From: Chionoecetes opilio
Taxonomy: Eukaryota; Arthropoda; Malacostraca; Decapoda; Majidae
Length of the DNA stretch: 64,000 nt
Direction: 5' to 3'
NCBI GenBank assembly: GCA_016584305.1
Contig: JACEEZ010010991.1
Span: 166,001-230,000 of the forward strand
The translations under genes and the position numbers were made by a program. This document shows, in pieces, positions 1-10,875 of this stretch; within the stretch, counting starts at the first letter, position 1, and every line of letters starts with the position of its first letter. The notes beneath the pieces are model-generated. The model worked only from the letters and a program-made list of their open reading frames with translations. It searched no databases and was not told the DNA's origin.

Positions 1-1400
1 TCCACCCCAGACCACCACGAGCTGAAGGCAAGGCACCATGGTTAGTGTTAGGTAGAGTGTAGTGTAGTAATCTAATACTGTATAGTGTTATAACACTATA
101 CATAGTGTTAGTATGGCATAACATATACACTACGTATACATATAATAGTGTATAGTCTTATTATGTTCTCCACCCCAGCCATCACACCCTCCATTACCCC
201 GCCCCATACACACACACACACACACACACAAGCTAGCCCATCCCCTTAAACCTGAGGGGGGCACTGCCCCCCTAGTAGCCCCCCCACTGGGAGGCACCGC
301 ATTCTCATGGGGGGGGGGGCACGTCCCCTCCCGTACCTATGCCACTGGTCATGATATCAGTATAGCAGAAAGCTTCTGGGCCCCTGCCGGCCTCCCGGTG
401 ACGTCACAACTTCCGCCGTGACGTCACCACTAACCTCCGCCCACGTAATATTTAAAAAAAAACTTTTTAATTACTGCTTCATTCTTGGATCTGATTACAG
501 TTTTAGAATCAGCACTGCATATCATGAATTTTGATATACGTACCATGATTTATAATAAGCTATTAAGAATTTCGATAAAAATTAAAAATATGGCGCTGGT
601 GGCGCCCCCTACATACTCTACTTATTTTGATCATTCTCCCGCCAATGCAAGGGTTATGAGGCTTTTCTTGTTTGTCTGATTTCTATCTAACATTTCCATA
701 CAGACAATGTGCTTAATGAAGCCTGTTAATAGGCTATTTACATGAAGGATGTTAAAGTCATGTTATGTCAAGTCAACACAATTTCTCCGCAAAAAAATGA
801 AATCTCCTTTATTCTCGGGTTTGAGGCAATAATTGTGTTAGATAATCAAACCAATAGGTCTGTAGTACTTTTAAAATATTATCATGCGTGTTTCCCGGTC
901 CAAAGTCATTCCATCTATAAGTGGCGGGTCTGGCTGCGGGGGCGGGGCGCAATCAGTGACAGGCAAGCACTATAAATATAAATAAATATATATCCCTGGC
1001 ACTAACCTTCACCGTCCTTGAAACCTCGAGTACCCGCCACACATAACCACCATTTCCCGGGTGATTTCTCTTATCTCACTAACTTTACGGGTCCTGAGCG
1101 TCACCTAGGATACCTTACCTTGCCCTGGAGTATACATAGGGTGCCCAAAGCCTGTTGTTGCGTGTGAGGGCCAGCCGGTTAGTGCCAGTGAGTGCCATGA
1201 CGTTGTCGAGGGAGTGAACAGCTGACGCCGGAACTTAAGCCTGAACCTGAGTTTAGATTTAGTCGACACTTGTTAGATAAGGACCTAAAACTTATGTAAA
1301 TGTTCTAGTATAGTATCCCAGTAGTTTGATTGATTGATTTAGTAGGTGAAATATCAGAGGGAATAGTTGTGAAGTGTGTTAACTAAAGATATGAAGGTTG
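1..1400. other. AT-rich non-coding DNA at window start
   Basis: No convincing gene is seen. Positions 50-170 hold short AT-rich palindromic words (tagtgtta and its complement repeated). A (CA)n run lies at about 210-230, and C/G homopolymers lie at 265-330. The short open frames at 485-679 and 742-975 have no recognisable content. Confidence 0.6.
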
Positions 1401-1410
1401 AAGAGGCCCT

Positions 1411-3265
1411 ATGAAGCGATACAGAAGCGTCCAAGGTCACAAGAAGAAGAAGAAGAAGGTACTCTCAAATGACATCTGCCAGGAACCAAAGGTTAGCAAG
1501 CCAAAAGTTAGGGAATTAAGACCAATAGCACTAACTAATGTTGGGTATAAATTGATGATGGCTGTAATCAGAAATAGTCTGGAAGATCATATTAGGAAAA
1601 ATGAAATAGGGAAAGACACACAGGCAGGATTCACAGGGGGCAGTAGAATAGAAAATAATTTATTCATTTTAAGATATTGCATAGAGAGGTCCTATAAACT
1701 AAAGAAACCACTAATAGTCATTTCAATAGATTTTGCAAAGGCCTATGATAGTATTAAGAGAGGAAAAATGATAGAATTATTAATGCAATATAAGATTAAC
1801 CCTAAAATTATTGAATTCATAGCAAACGTATATATAGGAGACAAGACCAAGATAGAATTAGGATCAGGTAAAGAAGTAGAGATCAATGTAACAAGTGGAA
1901 TTAGGCAAGGGTGTACGGCTTCAACAACTCTGTTTAAATTAGTGACCTTCAGGATTATCCAGGCATTAGAAGAACTAGGCAAGGGGTTTCAGGACGAATT
2001 GTTTAGCATACCAGCACTTTTCTTTGCAGACGACGGGATGTTACTAGCAAGTAGTATAGAGGAGGCAGAACAGGTAGTACACAGGTTAGAGGAAATAGGT
2101 AAGGAGTATGGATTGGAAATGAATAAAAATAAAAGTAACATCATTATTTTCAATATGAAAGATAAGCCTGAAAAGTTGGGAAATATAAATGTTAGAGATA
2201 GAATGAAATATTTAGGGATAACCATAAATGACAAGAAGAATTGTTTCAAAATACAAAAAGAAGAAATGTTTAATAAGGCAAGAAAAATGGCAAATATGAC
2301 GTATAGTATCATCGCAAAAAGTTGCTCAAAAATTCTAATAGGGAAAACGTACTGGAAAAGTGTGGCATTACCATCAATACTATATGGGGTTAATGTGATC
2401 AATTTAACAAAGCAAGAAATGGATAAATTACAGAGAATTGAAAATGGGGTGTACCGTAAAATCTTTGGGGCACAGGCATATACACAGGGGGCGGCGCTCC
2501 AGGGGGAAGTGGGAGCATCCAGTGTTAGGAATAGAATAAGGGAGGGACAGTGGAAATACTTGAGGTATGTATTAATAGACGGGAATGACCTAGTGAAAAG
2601 GATAGGAGAGGAGATGATTGAGAAAAGACAAAATAAATGGATGCAAGCTGTAATGAAAGATTTGAGGAAAGACTGGAGTCATGAACCAGGGTGTGAGGTG
2701 TGAGACAAAGGAGAGTATAAGGAAAAAATGAGAGAGTTGGACACAAGAGAATGGGTGAATGAAATGAATGAAAAAGCAAGTTTGAAAATATACAGAAAAT
2801 GGAGAAAAGAGAAGGGAGGCCAAGAAGAAAATACAGCAATGACCAAGCTTCAGAACTACTGTTCAAGTGCAGGACAAATAACCTACAATTAAACGACAGA
2901 AGGAGGTTCTGGGGAAAAGAAATAACCTGTGATTTATGTGGGGCGGAAAAGGAGGACTTAAAACATTTTCTGTTATGGTGCCCAGCCTACAGTAATGAAA
3001 GAAAGAAAAGTGTGAGGCTACAACAACCTTACTTAGAGGAGGAAGAGGATATAGTGGGGGAGTATTTGTTTGGAGATGGGAAATGTGGAAGAAGCAAAAA
3101 GAAAAAATCAACAGTTTTGGATGACCAGAGAAAATAAGAAGAAAAGAAAAAAAGAAACTAATAAGATAGAATAAGAGAAGAAAACTAATTAAAGACCCAG
3201 ACAGCAAGAAGAAACACGTCAGGGAGTGCCGTTGAAAAAGGCCTGACTCCCGACCAACAACTGAA
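1411..3265 (+). mobile_element. Broken non-LTR retrotransposon (LINE) with reverse transcriptase
   Basis: An open frame from 1411 to 2703 encodes a reverse transcriptase core. Visible motifs are RPIALTNVGYKL near residue 37, VISIDFAKAYDSI (motif A), SGIRQGCTAST (motif B) and ALFFADDGMLLA (the FADD catalytic motif C), followed by a thumb region with LGITIND. The frame stops at a TGA (2701-2703) and continues in the same frame as degenerate sequence. It then shifts near 2811-2830 into another frame (to 3137) that carries LNDRRRFWGKE and a C-terminal CCHC zinc knuckle, CDLCGAEKEDLKHFLLWCP. No endonuclease domain is seen upstream, so the copy is 5'-truncated and inactive. The 3' UTR runs to about 3265 and ends near an aactga-type tail. 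I cannot assign a clade. A second copy of its 3' end is at 8573-8757. Confidence 0.9.
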
Positions 3266-3395
3266 CTGAGGAAGAAATGGGTGGGGGGACAAAACTATAT
3301 GTTCCACTCATCTTTTCTATCTCTGCCAGCATTACATTCATACAGTATCCCCTTACAATACCTCCCTACATTATCCCCCTACAAAGAAACTGGTT

Positions 3396-3582
3396 CACAA
3401 ATAGGGTGGTGAATGATTAGAATGAATGGACTCAGTCGTCAGGTGGTCAATGTGGAGTCTATAGGAGTCTGGATAAATTCATGGATAGGGAAGAGAGGTG
3501 GATGTAGGTAGAATTAAGTAACAGGAACTACCTCGTGTAGGTCTCACTGCCTCTTGTAGCTTCCTTATTTTCTTATGTACAA
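3396..3582 (+). mobile_element. CR1/L2-type LINE 3' end
   Basis: The sequence reads as the decayed C-terminus of a LINE ORF2 (motifs NRVVN and then ESIGSFKRRLDNFMDGDERWM in the family consensus). A short 3' UTR follows: taacaggaactaccacgtg, then ctcttgtagcttcc, then ttattttcttatg. At least twelve copies of this 3' end occur in the window, in both orientations. The octamer-like ttcttatg tail resembles CR1 tails. Confidence 0.75.
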
Positions 3583-3724
3583 TACTTCCTTAATTATCCC
3601 CCTACCTACAATACCTCCCCTACAGTGCACCTACACGCCTACAGTGGTGAAGGATTGCTGCTGGAGTTTTGTGGCTCATTATCCTCGGTTTACTTCCCTA
3701 CTTATTATATGCTGCATCATTATA

Positions 3725-3925
3725 TAGTCTATTTTGTTAATGAGGGCAAAATTCCATTCCATCATAAGGTCTCATGCTTAAAATGATGCCTATATTCACC
3801 TGATAATAGGGTCAACTATGATAAAATACAGCTGAAATTTAGAAGAACCGTAGTATTCCCTTCTGGCATCAAATATCAGTCAGGAAGCAGCAAGGAGTCA
3901 AGATTTTTCACCTCCTTAAAAGAAA
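3725..3925. mobile_element. Foldback MITE, family C
   Basis: Copy of an approximately 200-bp element. One end is close to agtctatttttttaacgagg and the other end is its reverse complement. The interior carries ggtctcatgctt and tggcatcaaatatcagtcag. Related copies are at 5440-5630, 8945-9133 and 55914-56128. No ORF is present. Confidence 0.65.
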
Positions 3926-4165
3926 CAGAGTATTGGAGCGCAGAAGACCAGCCCAAAGTGTCTACTCCTGGATAGGGATTCAAAGGTTCTCTGTTATGAG
4001 CTGAACCGTGTTAATCACTACACCATCAGGCTGCAGAATACTCATCATAATTACTAGATATATAATGTAGGAATTGAAAAATGTTAACTTTCTTACCCAC
4101 TTATGTATTCCCCAAATATAAAGTATTTCTAAAAGTGTATCAATATACTATCCTTGGTATTCCAC

Positions 4166-4339
<174 letters not shown>

Positions 4340-4574
4340 CAAAACTTAATAAAGAAAGAAAAGATTGGACATGGTAACAAAAATGGTCTGTATCGACTTC
4401 ACACAGACTTCATTACCCTTTAAGAACACATTTTTGCTCCCTGCACAGATGAATTCCTAGGCTCAAATCAGCATAAACTAAGTTGGTAAATAATTGCATC
4501 AATATTGAAACAATCAGGTGAAGAGCTCAGGTTTAATTTTCATCAAAAGCTACAATAACAGCCCTCCCTTTTGA

Positions 4575-4712
4575 ACACACACACACACACACACACAGAT
4601 TAAGTGAATACAACTAGGCAAACACGCACACACACACACACACCCATTAAGTGCATACAACTAGTCTAAGCAAACACACACACACATACATACACACACA
4701 CACACACACACG
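4575..4712. repeat. Three (CA)n microsatellite blocks
   Basis: CA runs are separated by near-identical spacers (gattaagtg...acaactag), which suggests a small tandem duplication that includes the microsatellite. They lie just beyond the TRNAU1AP 3' end. Confidence 0.85.
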
Positions 4713-4740
4713 TGATAAAAAAGGGAGGTTAATATGTCAC

Positions 4741-4746
4741 TTTATT
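4741..4746 (-). promoter_or_regulatory. Polyadenylation signal AATAAA for TRNAU1AP
   Basis: AATAAA on the minus strand, 132 nt past the TRNAU1AP stop codon. This is a suitable position for a short 3' UTR. Confidence 0.6.
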
Positions 4747-4877
4747 ACTTTGTACCTTAGTCTTATAGCTTTCATATTTAAAAAGAATTGATTGATATTA
4801 TTTGCACATTACAAAAGGTCCTATTAAGACTGTTTAAAAATTATCTATTAAACAAAAGGTTGGTGTGTTCCTTTGCT

Positions 4878-5002
4878 TTACTCGTCGTCTTTAATGTCCT
4901 CCCAGAAGCTCCAGCGTGCCTTCTCTATTGCCTGCCACAGCTCCTCACTCCTGTCAATGTATTCCTTGTTGGTCTTCTTGATGTCGATGGGAACATTCCA
5001 GT
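4878..5002 (-). CDS. TRNAU1AP: TRNAU1AP last coding exon
   Basis: WNVPIDIKKTNKEYIDRSEE to SFWEDIKDDE and stop TAA. The acceptor is CCCCCAG. It matches the conserved C-terminal NKE..SEEL block of the family. Confidence 0.92.
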
Positions 5003-8000
5003 CTGGGGGACAAAAAATGCAAACATGAAAATATGAAAATACACACTAATGTCATTGCGTAAAGAATATATTCATCGGTATTGATTAACCCATAAAGTGC
5101 AGGTTTGGGATGTGGTACCTAATTTAGGATGCAAAAAGACTTCAAACATTATTTCAAGTGGAATGCCTACCGTCAATAACACTATAGTCGCCACTGCACT
5201 AATGTCGCCAGGTGCCATATATTACAAATTTTAGCATCACTACAGACTTGTATGTGCCAGTGAAAGAGGCAGCACAGGAGTTTATATTATGTACCTGTCT
5301 TCAGTGGCATACACAATATAATGATGCTAAAATTCGTAATATATGGCACCTGGCGACATTAGTGCTGTGGTGACTATAGTGTTGTTGACGGTACCTGTCA
5401 ACATCATATTTCACACTTAATATGTGCATACCACTATTAGTCTATTATTTACAAGCTAAAAATTCATTATCATTAAAGTCTCAGCTTAAAATGATTTCCA
5501 AGTTTCTCGATATATGGTTAACTATTAAATCCAGCTGAATTAAGAGAAGCGATATGTCCGGCTCCATGATCAATTTGCAGCAGGTAAGCAGTCAAGGGGC
5601 AGGACTTTTGTCATTGTTAAAAAAATGACATCATAATGGGTCCTGTCATAGCACTATGTAAGTTTCTATACTTTATGTTCTAGATATCATAAAAAGACAA
5701 CCACTTACCAACTGGTTCAAAATCTTCTTTAATTCCTTAGGTTCTCCCATACTTACCCCATTGTGCCATTGTCTCGCCATACGATATGTTAGCATCAATA
5801 GTAGCTGCCGTATTTGCAGCAGCGAAATTTCCAGTACTGTTCATAGTATTGACTGTAATCCACAAATGAATGTACCTTAACAAAGCATCATGTAGTTTTA
5901 GCCTTTAGTGTCAACAAGAACTACCACGTGTAGGTCTCGCGGCCTCTTGTAGCTTCCTTATTTTCTTGTGTTTTTATTAGTACTATACAGCCTTGTAACA
6001 AACTTGTCCTTGAATGAATTAAATTGTTAGCCAAATGAACTGACGCTTGAGTAATAAGTGAAGACAAAAAACTGTTCACCCATATAAGAAAAAATACAAT
6101 AAAATAAAATAAAACTGAATGAACCCCTTAACACACAGGTCTTTCCTTGGCTATATAAGAATCTGTCTGTTGTTATCAAGAAAATTACGAAAAGTAGCTT
6201 AATATACAAGATTAGCTAGTCGACAAGGATACTAAACAGGTCATATCTATAAAATATTACTTATATTCATTAAAATCCTCTAATGGTAGCTAAAATACAA
6301 TGGAAATTACGTTCTTTAACCCTCAAGGGGTTAAAATGCCAGGTAAGCGGTGAAATAGTATGTGTATAACCCTTCACATTATAAATACAGTGACGATAGC
6401 AATACTTACATGCCCGGGTAATGCTGCTTCTTGGGGACGGCATAGCTCACTTTGAGGGGTTTTTGTCCCAAGCCCTTGAAGCCGTTCATGTGGGTGAGGG
6501 CATCCTTGTATTCCTCCTCAGAGTAGAACCTTACAAAAGCAAACCCTTTACTCTGGCCATTTGGGTCGTAAATTACTGAAATAAAGAAACAGAAAACCAT
6601 CCTTGTAGTTTTTTTTTTTTTTTTTTTTTTTTTACAACACAAAGGACTGGCCAAGGGCAAAAAAAAAAAAAAAAGAAGAGGTAACAAAAAGTCCACTTAG
6701 TTGGCAGTCCCTGTAAAGAAGAGAGTAAGAGAATAAAGAAAGGGGGGGGCCAGTTTAGTTCAGGAGGTGTCTTGTTACTCCTCTCTTGAAAAAAATTAAG
6801 TCGAAGGCAATGCAATATCAATTTTTTTTAGATACAACTCATTTCAAGTACTACCTCAGATGCTTTTTTCTCTTAATCTCAGAATGGAAAACAATAATAA
6901 CCTGCTGCTACTGGTGACGTGGTGGTGATTATGGCGAAGATGATGTGTACACAGATCTTAACCCTTTCACGCACGGTGACGCGATTGCGTCAAAACGGGT
7001 CCGTCTGTAATCTGAGCTTTTGACGCGAATTGCATCAAAAAACAGTTAAAAATTCGCCAAAAATAAAGTATTCATCAGAATTGCGTCAAAATGTTCTGCG
7101 TCAAAGATCCAACCTAGACCTATAAAATAAACTAATTGTAAACTCTCTCGTGTGAGTGGATGTGAAATGATAAGGGTTTGTGTGTCAGTTTCCACTCAGC
7201 AGGCAGCCTGTGCGCGCGGATTGTCGTCCCTTTAAAACGTGTCCCGAGCTGGCCATAATGGCCATATGAAAATTATAATGGTAGCGTTGGAATCCTCATA
7301 AAAATCCGCTTTTATTGGCATATAAACCATAAAAAGTTGACTCAGGAAGTTTTCGAGCTACGAAGTGGTGAACGTAAGTATTTCTTATTTCTCTTTACTC
7401 AATATTTTTTCGGAGTCGGTAAATTCCGCTATTTATTTGCATTTCTTGTTATTTTTTTCTTTCATAAGGCAGAATAATCTCTTGCAAAACCAATGATATA
7501 TAATAATGCCAGGAAAAAAGAATACACGTTGGTGAAATTGATAACATAAAAAAATAATTTGCCGCAGTCTGGCCATTTCGCGGGGCCCCTTAGGGAGCAT
7601 AAGACGGATGTCGCAGTGGACGGAAAAACTTATTAAACTTTTCGTGCGTGAAAGGGTTAATAATAATAATTTCATTCTCACCCGAAGACATACAGGTAAA
7701 AACAACATAATATATAGACATTGTATTAATGTCACGTCTTACCTTTAGCCGTCTTTATGCTGTTATATCTGCTGCCAAAGGTCTTGTAAAGGGCGAAATC
7801 ATCAACATCGGGTGTCAGGTCGCCAACCCAGAGGGAATATTCCTTATCTGTGTTATTCCCTCGTGTGCTGCTGTGGTTCAGTTTGAATCTGACCGGCTGA
7901 AAGGTCGGGAAATAAAGATTACTAAAGAGATGTGGAGCTTTCAGAAGACATGCCACGTAACACACACAGGGTTTGTACACCTCTCATTCATGCTCCTCAT

Positions 8001-9894
8001 TCTCGTGTTTATTTTGTTCTGCCTACTCATACTCATTAAAAGTAAATCAATATATTTTGTTTTTCTTATTATTCTATCAATACAGATATATATTTTGTTA
8101 TCATTATTTTATCAATATTTTTTTTATTATTATTTTATCAATACTTTTTATTTTTTTATTAATAACTTATCAATATTTTGTTGTTTTTCTTATTACTCTA
8201 TCAATAATTTTTTGGTTTTTCTTATCATTTTATCAATATTTTGTTCTTTTTATTATTAATTTATTATTCTATCAATATTGTTTTGTTTTTATTAGTAAAC
8301 TCTGAAATTATCCTCCTCTAATTTTCTGTACGACTTTTGGTTAATTAACTCTGAAATTATCCTCTTCCAATTTTGTAAGACTTTTCTGCATGACTTAACT
8401 GTATGACTAAAAGACTCACTGGTTGGCTGTGAGGGATGACTTTGCCGTTGAGCTTGTGCATGGCGGTGAGGGCCGCCTGGTCGGAGGAGAAGTTGACGAA
8501 GCAGTAGCCGGCGGGGTGGCCGGTGTACCTGTTCTTCATCACCTGAGGGAAACACACATAAATGATGCAAAAAGAACAATCAACAGTTTTTGGATGACCA
8601 GAGAAAATAAGAGGAAAGAAAGAGAAAGAAACTAAAAAGACAGAATAAGAGAAGACAACTAATTAAAGACCCAGACAGCAAGAAGAAACACGTCAGGGAG
8701 TGCCGATAAAAAAGGCCAAACTCCCGACCCACAACTGAACTGAACTGAACTGATGAAAGCCGACAATATAACTGGAAGCGTATCATCGGCCGTCTAACCT
8801 CTTAATTATGGGAAAATCTGACGTTAAACAGAAAGATGATGATGATAATAAGGGAAAAATACATATAAATACTTTATTAAATAGGTATAGCAAAGGCACT
8901 ACTACAATTTTATATACAATTGCAACGAACAACATTTATAGTTTTTTTTTAAAGAGGCAAAAAATCCTGCCCCCATGCTGCTTACTGACTGATATTTGAT
9001 GCCAGGAGAAGGGAATACTACGCTTCTTCTTAATTCCAGCTGTATTTTATCATAGTTAACCATATTATCAGGTAAATAGGCATAATTTTAAGCATGAGAC
9101 CTTGAGATAGAATGGATTTTTCGCCTCGTTAAAAAAATAGACTCTAGTGATGTGACTACTGATGAGATATATTTCAACAACAGGTAAAGTGTACTACTAC
9201 ATTGATCATGCATGTTTACATTACCTTTACCTTCACATTCTGGACGTTCTCTTCCCCCAGGGCTCTGAAGGCCGCTATGATGAAGCTCTCGTCCATGTAA
9301 TCAGCAAGCTGGCATGAAAAAAAAGAGAAAGAACAAAATAATATGGTATACAATTCAACACAAAATGAATATATAACATCAGCCACTTACCAACGGGCTA
9401 CAATGAGCTGTCTGTGTTGCGAACTGTCTTTCATCAGATTATGAATTAAGAAAAAATAACACATTAAAATCATACATGGGATGCTAGATACTATATTAGG
9501 GAGTATTAATCCTAATATATGCAAGTATTTCCCTGTATACATATTTAAGAACTAAGGTTAGATTACGTAATGTGTCCAGGTTAAGATAGAAAATTAGCAG
9601 GGTGGTCCGAGGAAGTGCACCCCCCCACAGTAATACCAGGAGAGTATTAGTCAATAGGAAGTATTGTACTAATCTGCAGTTTCACCCTGATTGACTGTAT
9701 AACACATTGCCTGCTGTGCATTCACCGCAGACAACCAGGCAAAGATTTACACCGGACGCCTCCCCTCAAATTCCTGTGGCTGGCTGGCCCCTCACCACAC
9801 ACCACAGCCTGCCTTCCTGTGGCCACACACACACACACACAATGGTAGTCCCATCACTTACATCCCCCATCCACAGTGCTCCCTCGCGTGCCAT
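4878..9894 (-). CDS. TRNAU1AP: tRNA selenocysteine 1-associated protein 1 (SECp43), spliced
   Basis: Two-RRM RNA-binding protein known to associate with selenocysteine tRNA and to act in selenoprotein synthesis. Seven coding exons (listed separately) give about 252 aa against 287 in human. RRM1 opens with LWMGD (RNP2), has MDESFIIAAFRALGEENVQ, and RNP1 AGYCFVNF. RRM2 has EYSLWVGDLTPDVDD, nearly identical to the vertebrate protein, and RNP1 SKGFAFVRF. The C-terminus, NKEYIDRSEELWQAIEKARW, matches the human NKEFMEQSEELYDAL region. The start at 9894 is chosen because MAREGALWMGD aligns with human MAASLWMGD, has A at -3 and is followed by GTAAGT. All junctions are in phase except exon 6, where the frame entering and the frame leaving differ. 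Introns carry MITEs and LINE fragments. Identification is firm; the exon 6 model is uncertain. Confidence 0.93.
5170..5391. mobile_element. Foldback MITE, family A, flanked by TA
   Basis: 222-bp near-palindrome. It starts ccgtcaataacactatag and ends with the reverse complement; the arms continue through tgtcgccaggtgccatata. TA lies on both sides, as for Tc1/mariner-type insertion. Other copies are at 11251-11513 and 12483-12717. It lies in a TRNAU1AP intron. Confidence 0.8.
5440..5630. mobile_element. Degenerate family C MITE
   Basis: Diverged relative of 3725-3925 and 55914-56128 (shares tagtctatt at one end, agcagtcaaggggcagga-like interior and gttaaaaaaa at the other end). Confidence 0.45.
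5757..5852 (-). CDS. TRNAU1AP: TRNAU1AP coding exon 6, frame conflict
   Basis: Entering in phase from exon 5 through acceptor TTACAG (exon start 5852) gives IQYYEQYWKF, which resembles the Tyr/Gln-rich segment of human SECp43 (NQYYQQYQNYY), but then reaches a TGA. Leaving in phase with exon 7 needs a different frame, reading TGNFAAANTAATIDANISYG and ending ETMAQW. An internal acceptor, AACAG at 5837-5838 (exon start 5836), would restore phase but drops the Tyr-rich part. The choices are an indel error, a real lesion or an alternative acceptor. Confidence 0.6.
5916..5972 (+). mobile_element. CR1/L2-type LINE 3' tail fragment
   Basis: aactaccacgtgtaggtctc followed by ctcttgtagcttccttattt, the last ~55 bp of the family seen at 3396-3582. 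Confidence 0.75.
6119..6334. mobile_element. TTAA-type MITE copy 1 (piggyBac-like)
   Basis: About 215 bp. The right end is tcaaggggttaa; the left end is decayed (aaccccttaacacacaggtc). The interior contains acaaggatactaaacaggtc, shared with copies at 15286, 31731, 45373 and 63772. Confidence 0.7.
6410..6575 (-). CDS. TRNAU1AP: TRNAU1AP coding exon 5
   Basis: IYDPNGQSKGFAFVRFYSEE (RNP1 of RRM2) to KKQHYPG. The acceptor is TATTTCAG and the donor GTAAGT, leaving two bases (AT). Confidence 0.93.
6605..6745 (-). mobile_element. LINE 3' tail with poly-A-like tracts
   Basis: Reverse complement of the tail at 62690-62790: acaaaggactggccaagggc, an A tract, then agttggcagtccct. The T run at 6608-6633 is its poly-A tail. 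It lies in a TRNAU1AP intron. Confidence 0.6.
6958..7660. mobile_element. ~700-bp TTAA-flanked non-autonomous DNA element
   Basis: Bounded by TTAA on both sides. The terminal inverted repeats are CCCTTTCACGCACG at the left and its exact complement at the right. The interior holds repeated gcgtcaaaa words and no transposase. TTAA targets and CCC termini are typical of piggyBac-like elements. It sits in TRNAU1AP intron 4. Confidence 0.8.
7743..7896 (-). CDS. TRNAU1AP: TRNAU1AP coding exon 4
   Basis: PVRFKLNHSSTRGNN, then EYSLWVGDLTPDVDDFALY, the linker and RNP2 of RRM2. The acceptor is TTTCAG and the donor GTAAGA. One base is left over (phase 1), which the next exon completes to Val. Confidence 0.93.
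7985..8300. repeat. AT-rich imperfect tandem repeat
   Basis: Repeated words of the type ttattatt(c/t)tatcaata through 300 bp of a TRNAU1AP intron. The F/Y/I-rich open frames across it are not coding. Confidence 0.6.
8420..8542 (-). CDS. TRNAU1AP: TRNAU1AP coding exon 3
   Basis: 41 codons. VMKNRYTGHPAGYCFVNF contains RNP1 of RRM1 and ends HKLNGKVIPHSQP. The acceptor is CCCTCAG and the donor GTGAGT. Confidence 0.93.
8573..8757 (+). mobile_element. 3' UTR copy of the 1411-3265 LINE
   Basis: Very similar to 3105-3265 (tggatgaccagagaaaataa, then acgtcagggagtgccg). It ends in aactgaactgaactgatg, showing the element's short-repeat tail. It is severely 5'-truncated and lies just upstream of TRNAU1AP exon 3. 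Confidence 0.85.
8945..9133. mobile_element. Family C MITE
   Basis: Begins aaagaggcaaaaaatcctgc and ends ggatttttcgcctcgttaaa; interior tgactgatatttgatgccag. Inverted relative to 3725-3925. Confidence 0.65.
9231..9308 (-). CDS. TRNAU1AP: TRNAU1AP coding exon 2
   Basis: 26 codons, LADYMDESFIIAAFRALGEE and then NVQNVK. The acceptor is TGCCAG and the donor GTAAAG, phase 0 on both sides. It aligns with human LEPYMDENFISRAF. Confidence 0.9.
9862..9894 (-). CDS. TRNAU1AP: TRNAU1AP coding exon 1
   Basis: Encodes MAREGALWMGD, the start of RRM1. The donor GTAAGT follows in phase 0. Confidence 0.85.
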
Positions 9895-10017
9895 GGTGAA
9901 GGCTTATCAACGCTACACGCCACAGCCACACCGTCAACACCACAATAACAACAACACGCCACCGTAATCTTGATCTTGATAGTACACGTGTCTCTCATGG
10001 CTTTCCTTTCACAAAAC

Positions 10018-10235
10018 TATGGGGGGTGAGGGGGCGTTAAATGGGGGGGCTGGGGAGTGAGAGAGGGTTAAATGGGGGGTGAAGGGGGGTTAAATGAAGG
10101 GGTTGGGGAGTGAGGGAGGGTTAAATGGGGGGTGAAGGGGGGTTAAATGGGGGGGCTGGGGAGTGAGGGGGGATTGAATGGGGGCTTGGAGGGTGAGGGA
10201 GGGTTAAATGGGGGGCTTGGAGGGGTGAGGGTTAT
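10018..10235. repeat. G-rich minisatellite upstream of TRNAU1AP
   Basis: Five or six units of about 35-40 bp with ggttaaatggggggt and tggggagtgag. G-runs are on the plus strand, about 125-340 bp upstream of the TRNAU1AP start codon. It could form G-quadruplexes. Confidence 0.75.
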
Positions 10236-10520
10236 GTCAAAACCCCACGCTGAGGCTGATATGAATGTGGTCTTGACTTGATGGGTTTGTGATGGAAATT
10301 ATACGTGACAGGCATCATTTCCCTTCTCTCTCTGTTCCATCATGCCAACTTTCTCAAACAACTGTCTCTCATCTATCTCATGGCATTCATTTCACAAACC
10401 TATTCAAGTCAAAACCCCACGCTGAGGCTGGTTGTGGTTTTGACTTAATGGGTTTGTGATGGAAATGATGAATGTGACATGCATAATTTCCATTCTCTCT
10501 CTGTTCCATCATCATGTTTA
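10233..10520. repeat. Tandem duplication of ~170 bp
   Basis: gtcaaaaccccacgctgagg and ctctctctgttccatcat occur twice, at 10233-10345 and 10406-10515. Confidence 0.8.
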
Positions 10521-10780
10521 ATAGGAGGCTGGATAATTTCATGGATGGAGATGAAAGGTGGATGTAGGTAGTTTTATAAGTAACAGGAACTACCACGTGT
10601 AGGTCTCGCAGTCTCTTGTAGCTTCCTTATTTTCTTATGAGTCAATATGGAGCTTTAAAAGGAGGCTGGATAATTTCATGGATGGGGATGAAAGGTGGAT
10701 GTAGATAGTGTTAAGTAAAAGGAACTACCACGTGTAGGTCTCCCAGCCTCTTGTAGCTTCCTTTATGTTCTTATGTTCCA
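10516..10780 (+). mobile_element. Two CR1/L2-type LINE 3' ends in tandem
   Basis: Two consecutive copies of the family (10516-10638 and 10639-10780), each containing aggctggataatttcatgga, aggtggatgta and the actaccacgtg 3' UTR. Confidence 0.8.
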
Positions 10781-10875
10781 TCATACCAACTTTCATTCCC
10801 TGGTGACTCTTTTCTCCTTGTAACCTACCATGCTAGGGTTGTCTTTTGTTCCATTCATTCATCCATCCTCACACA

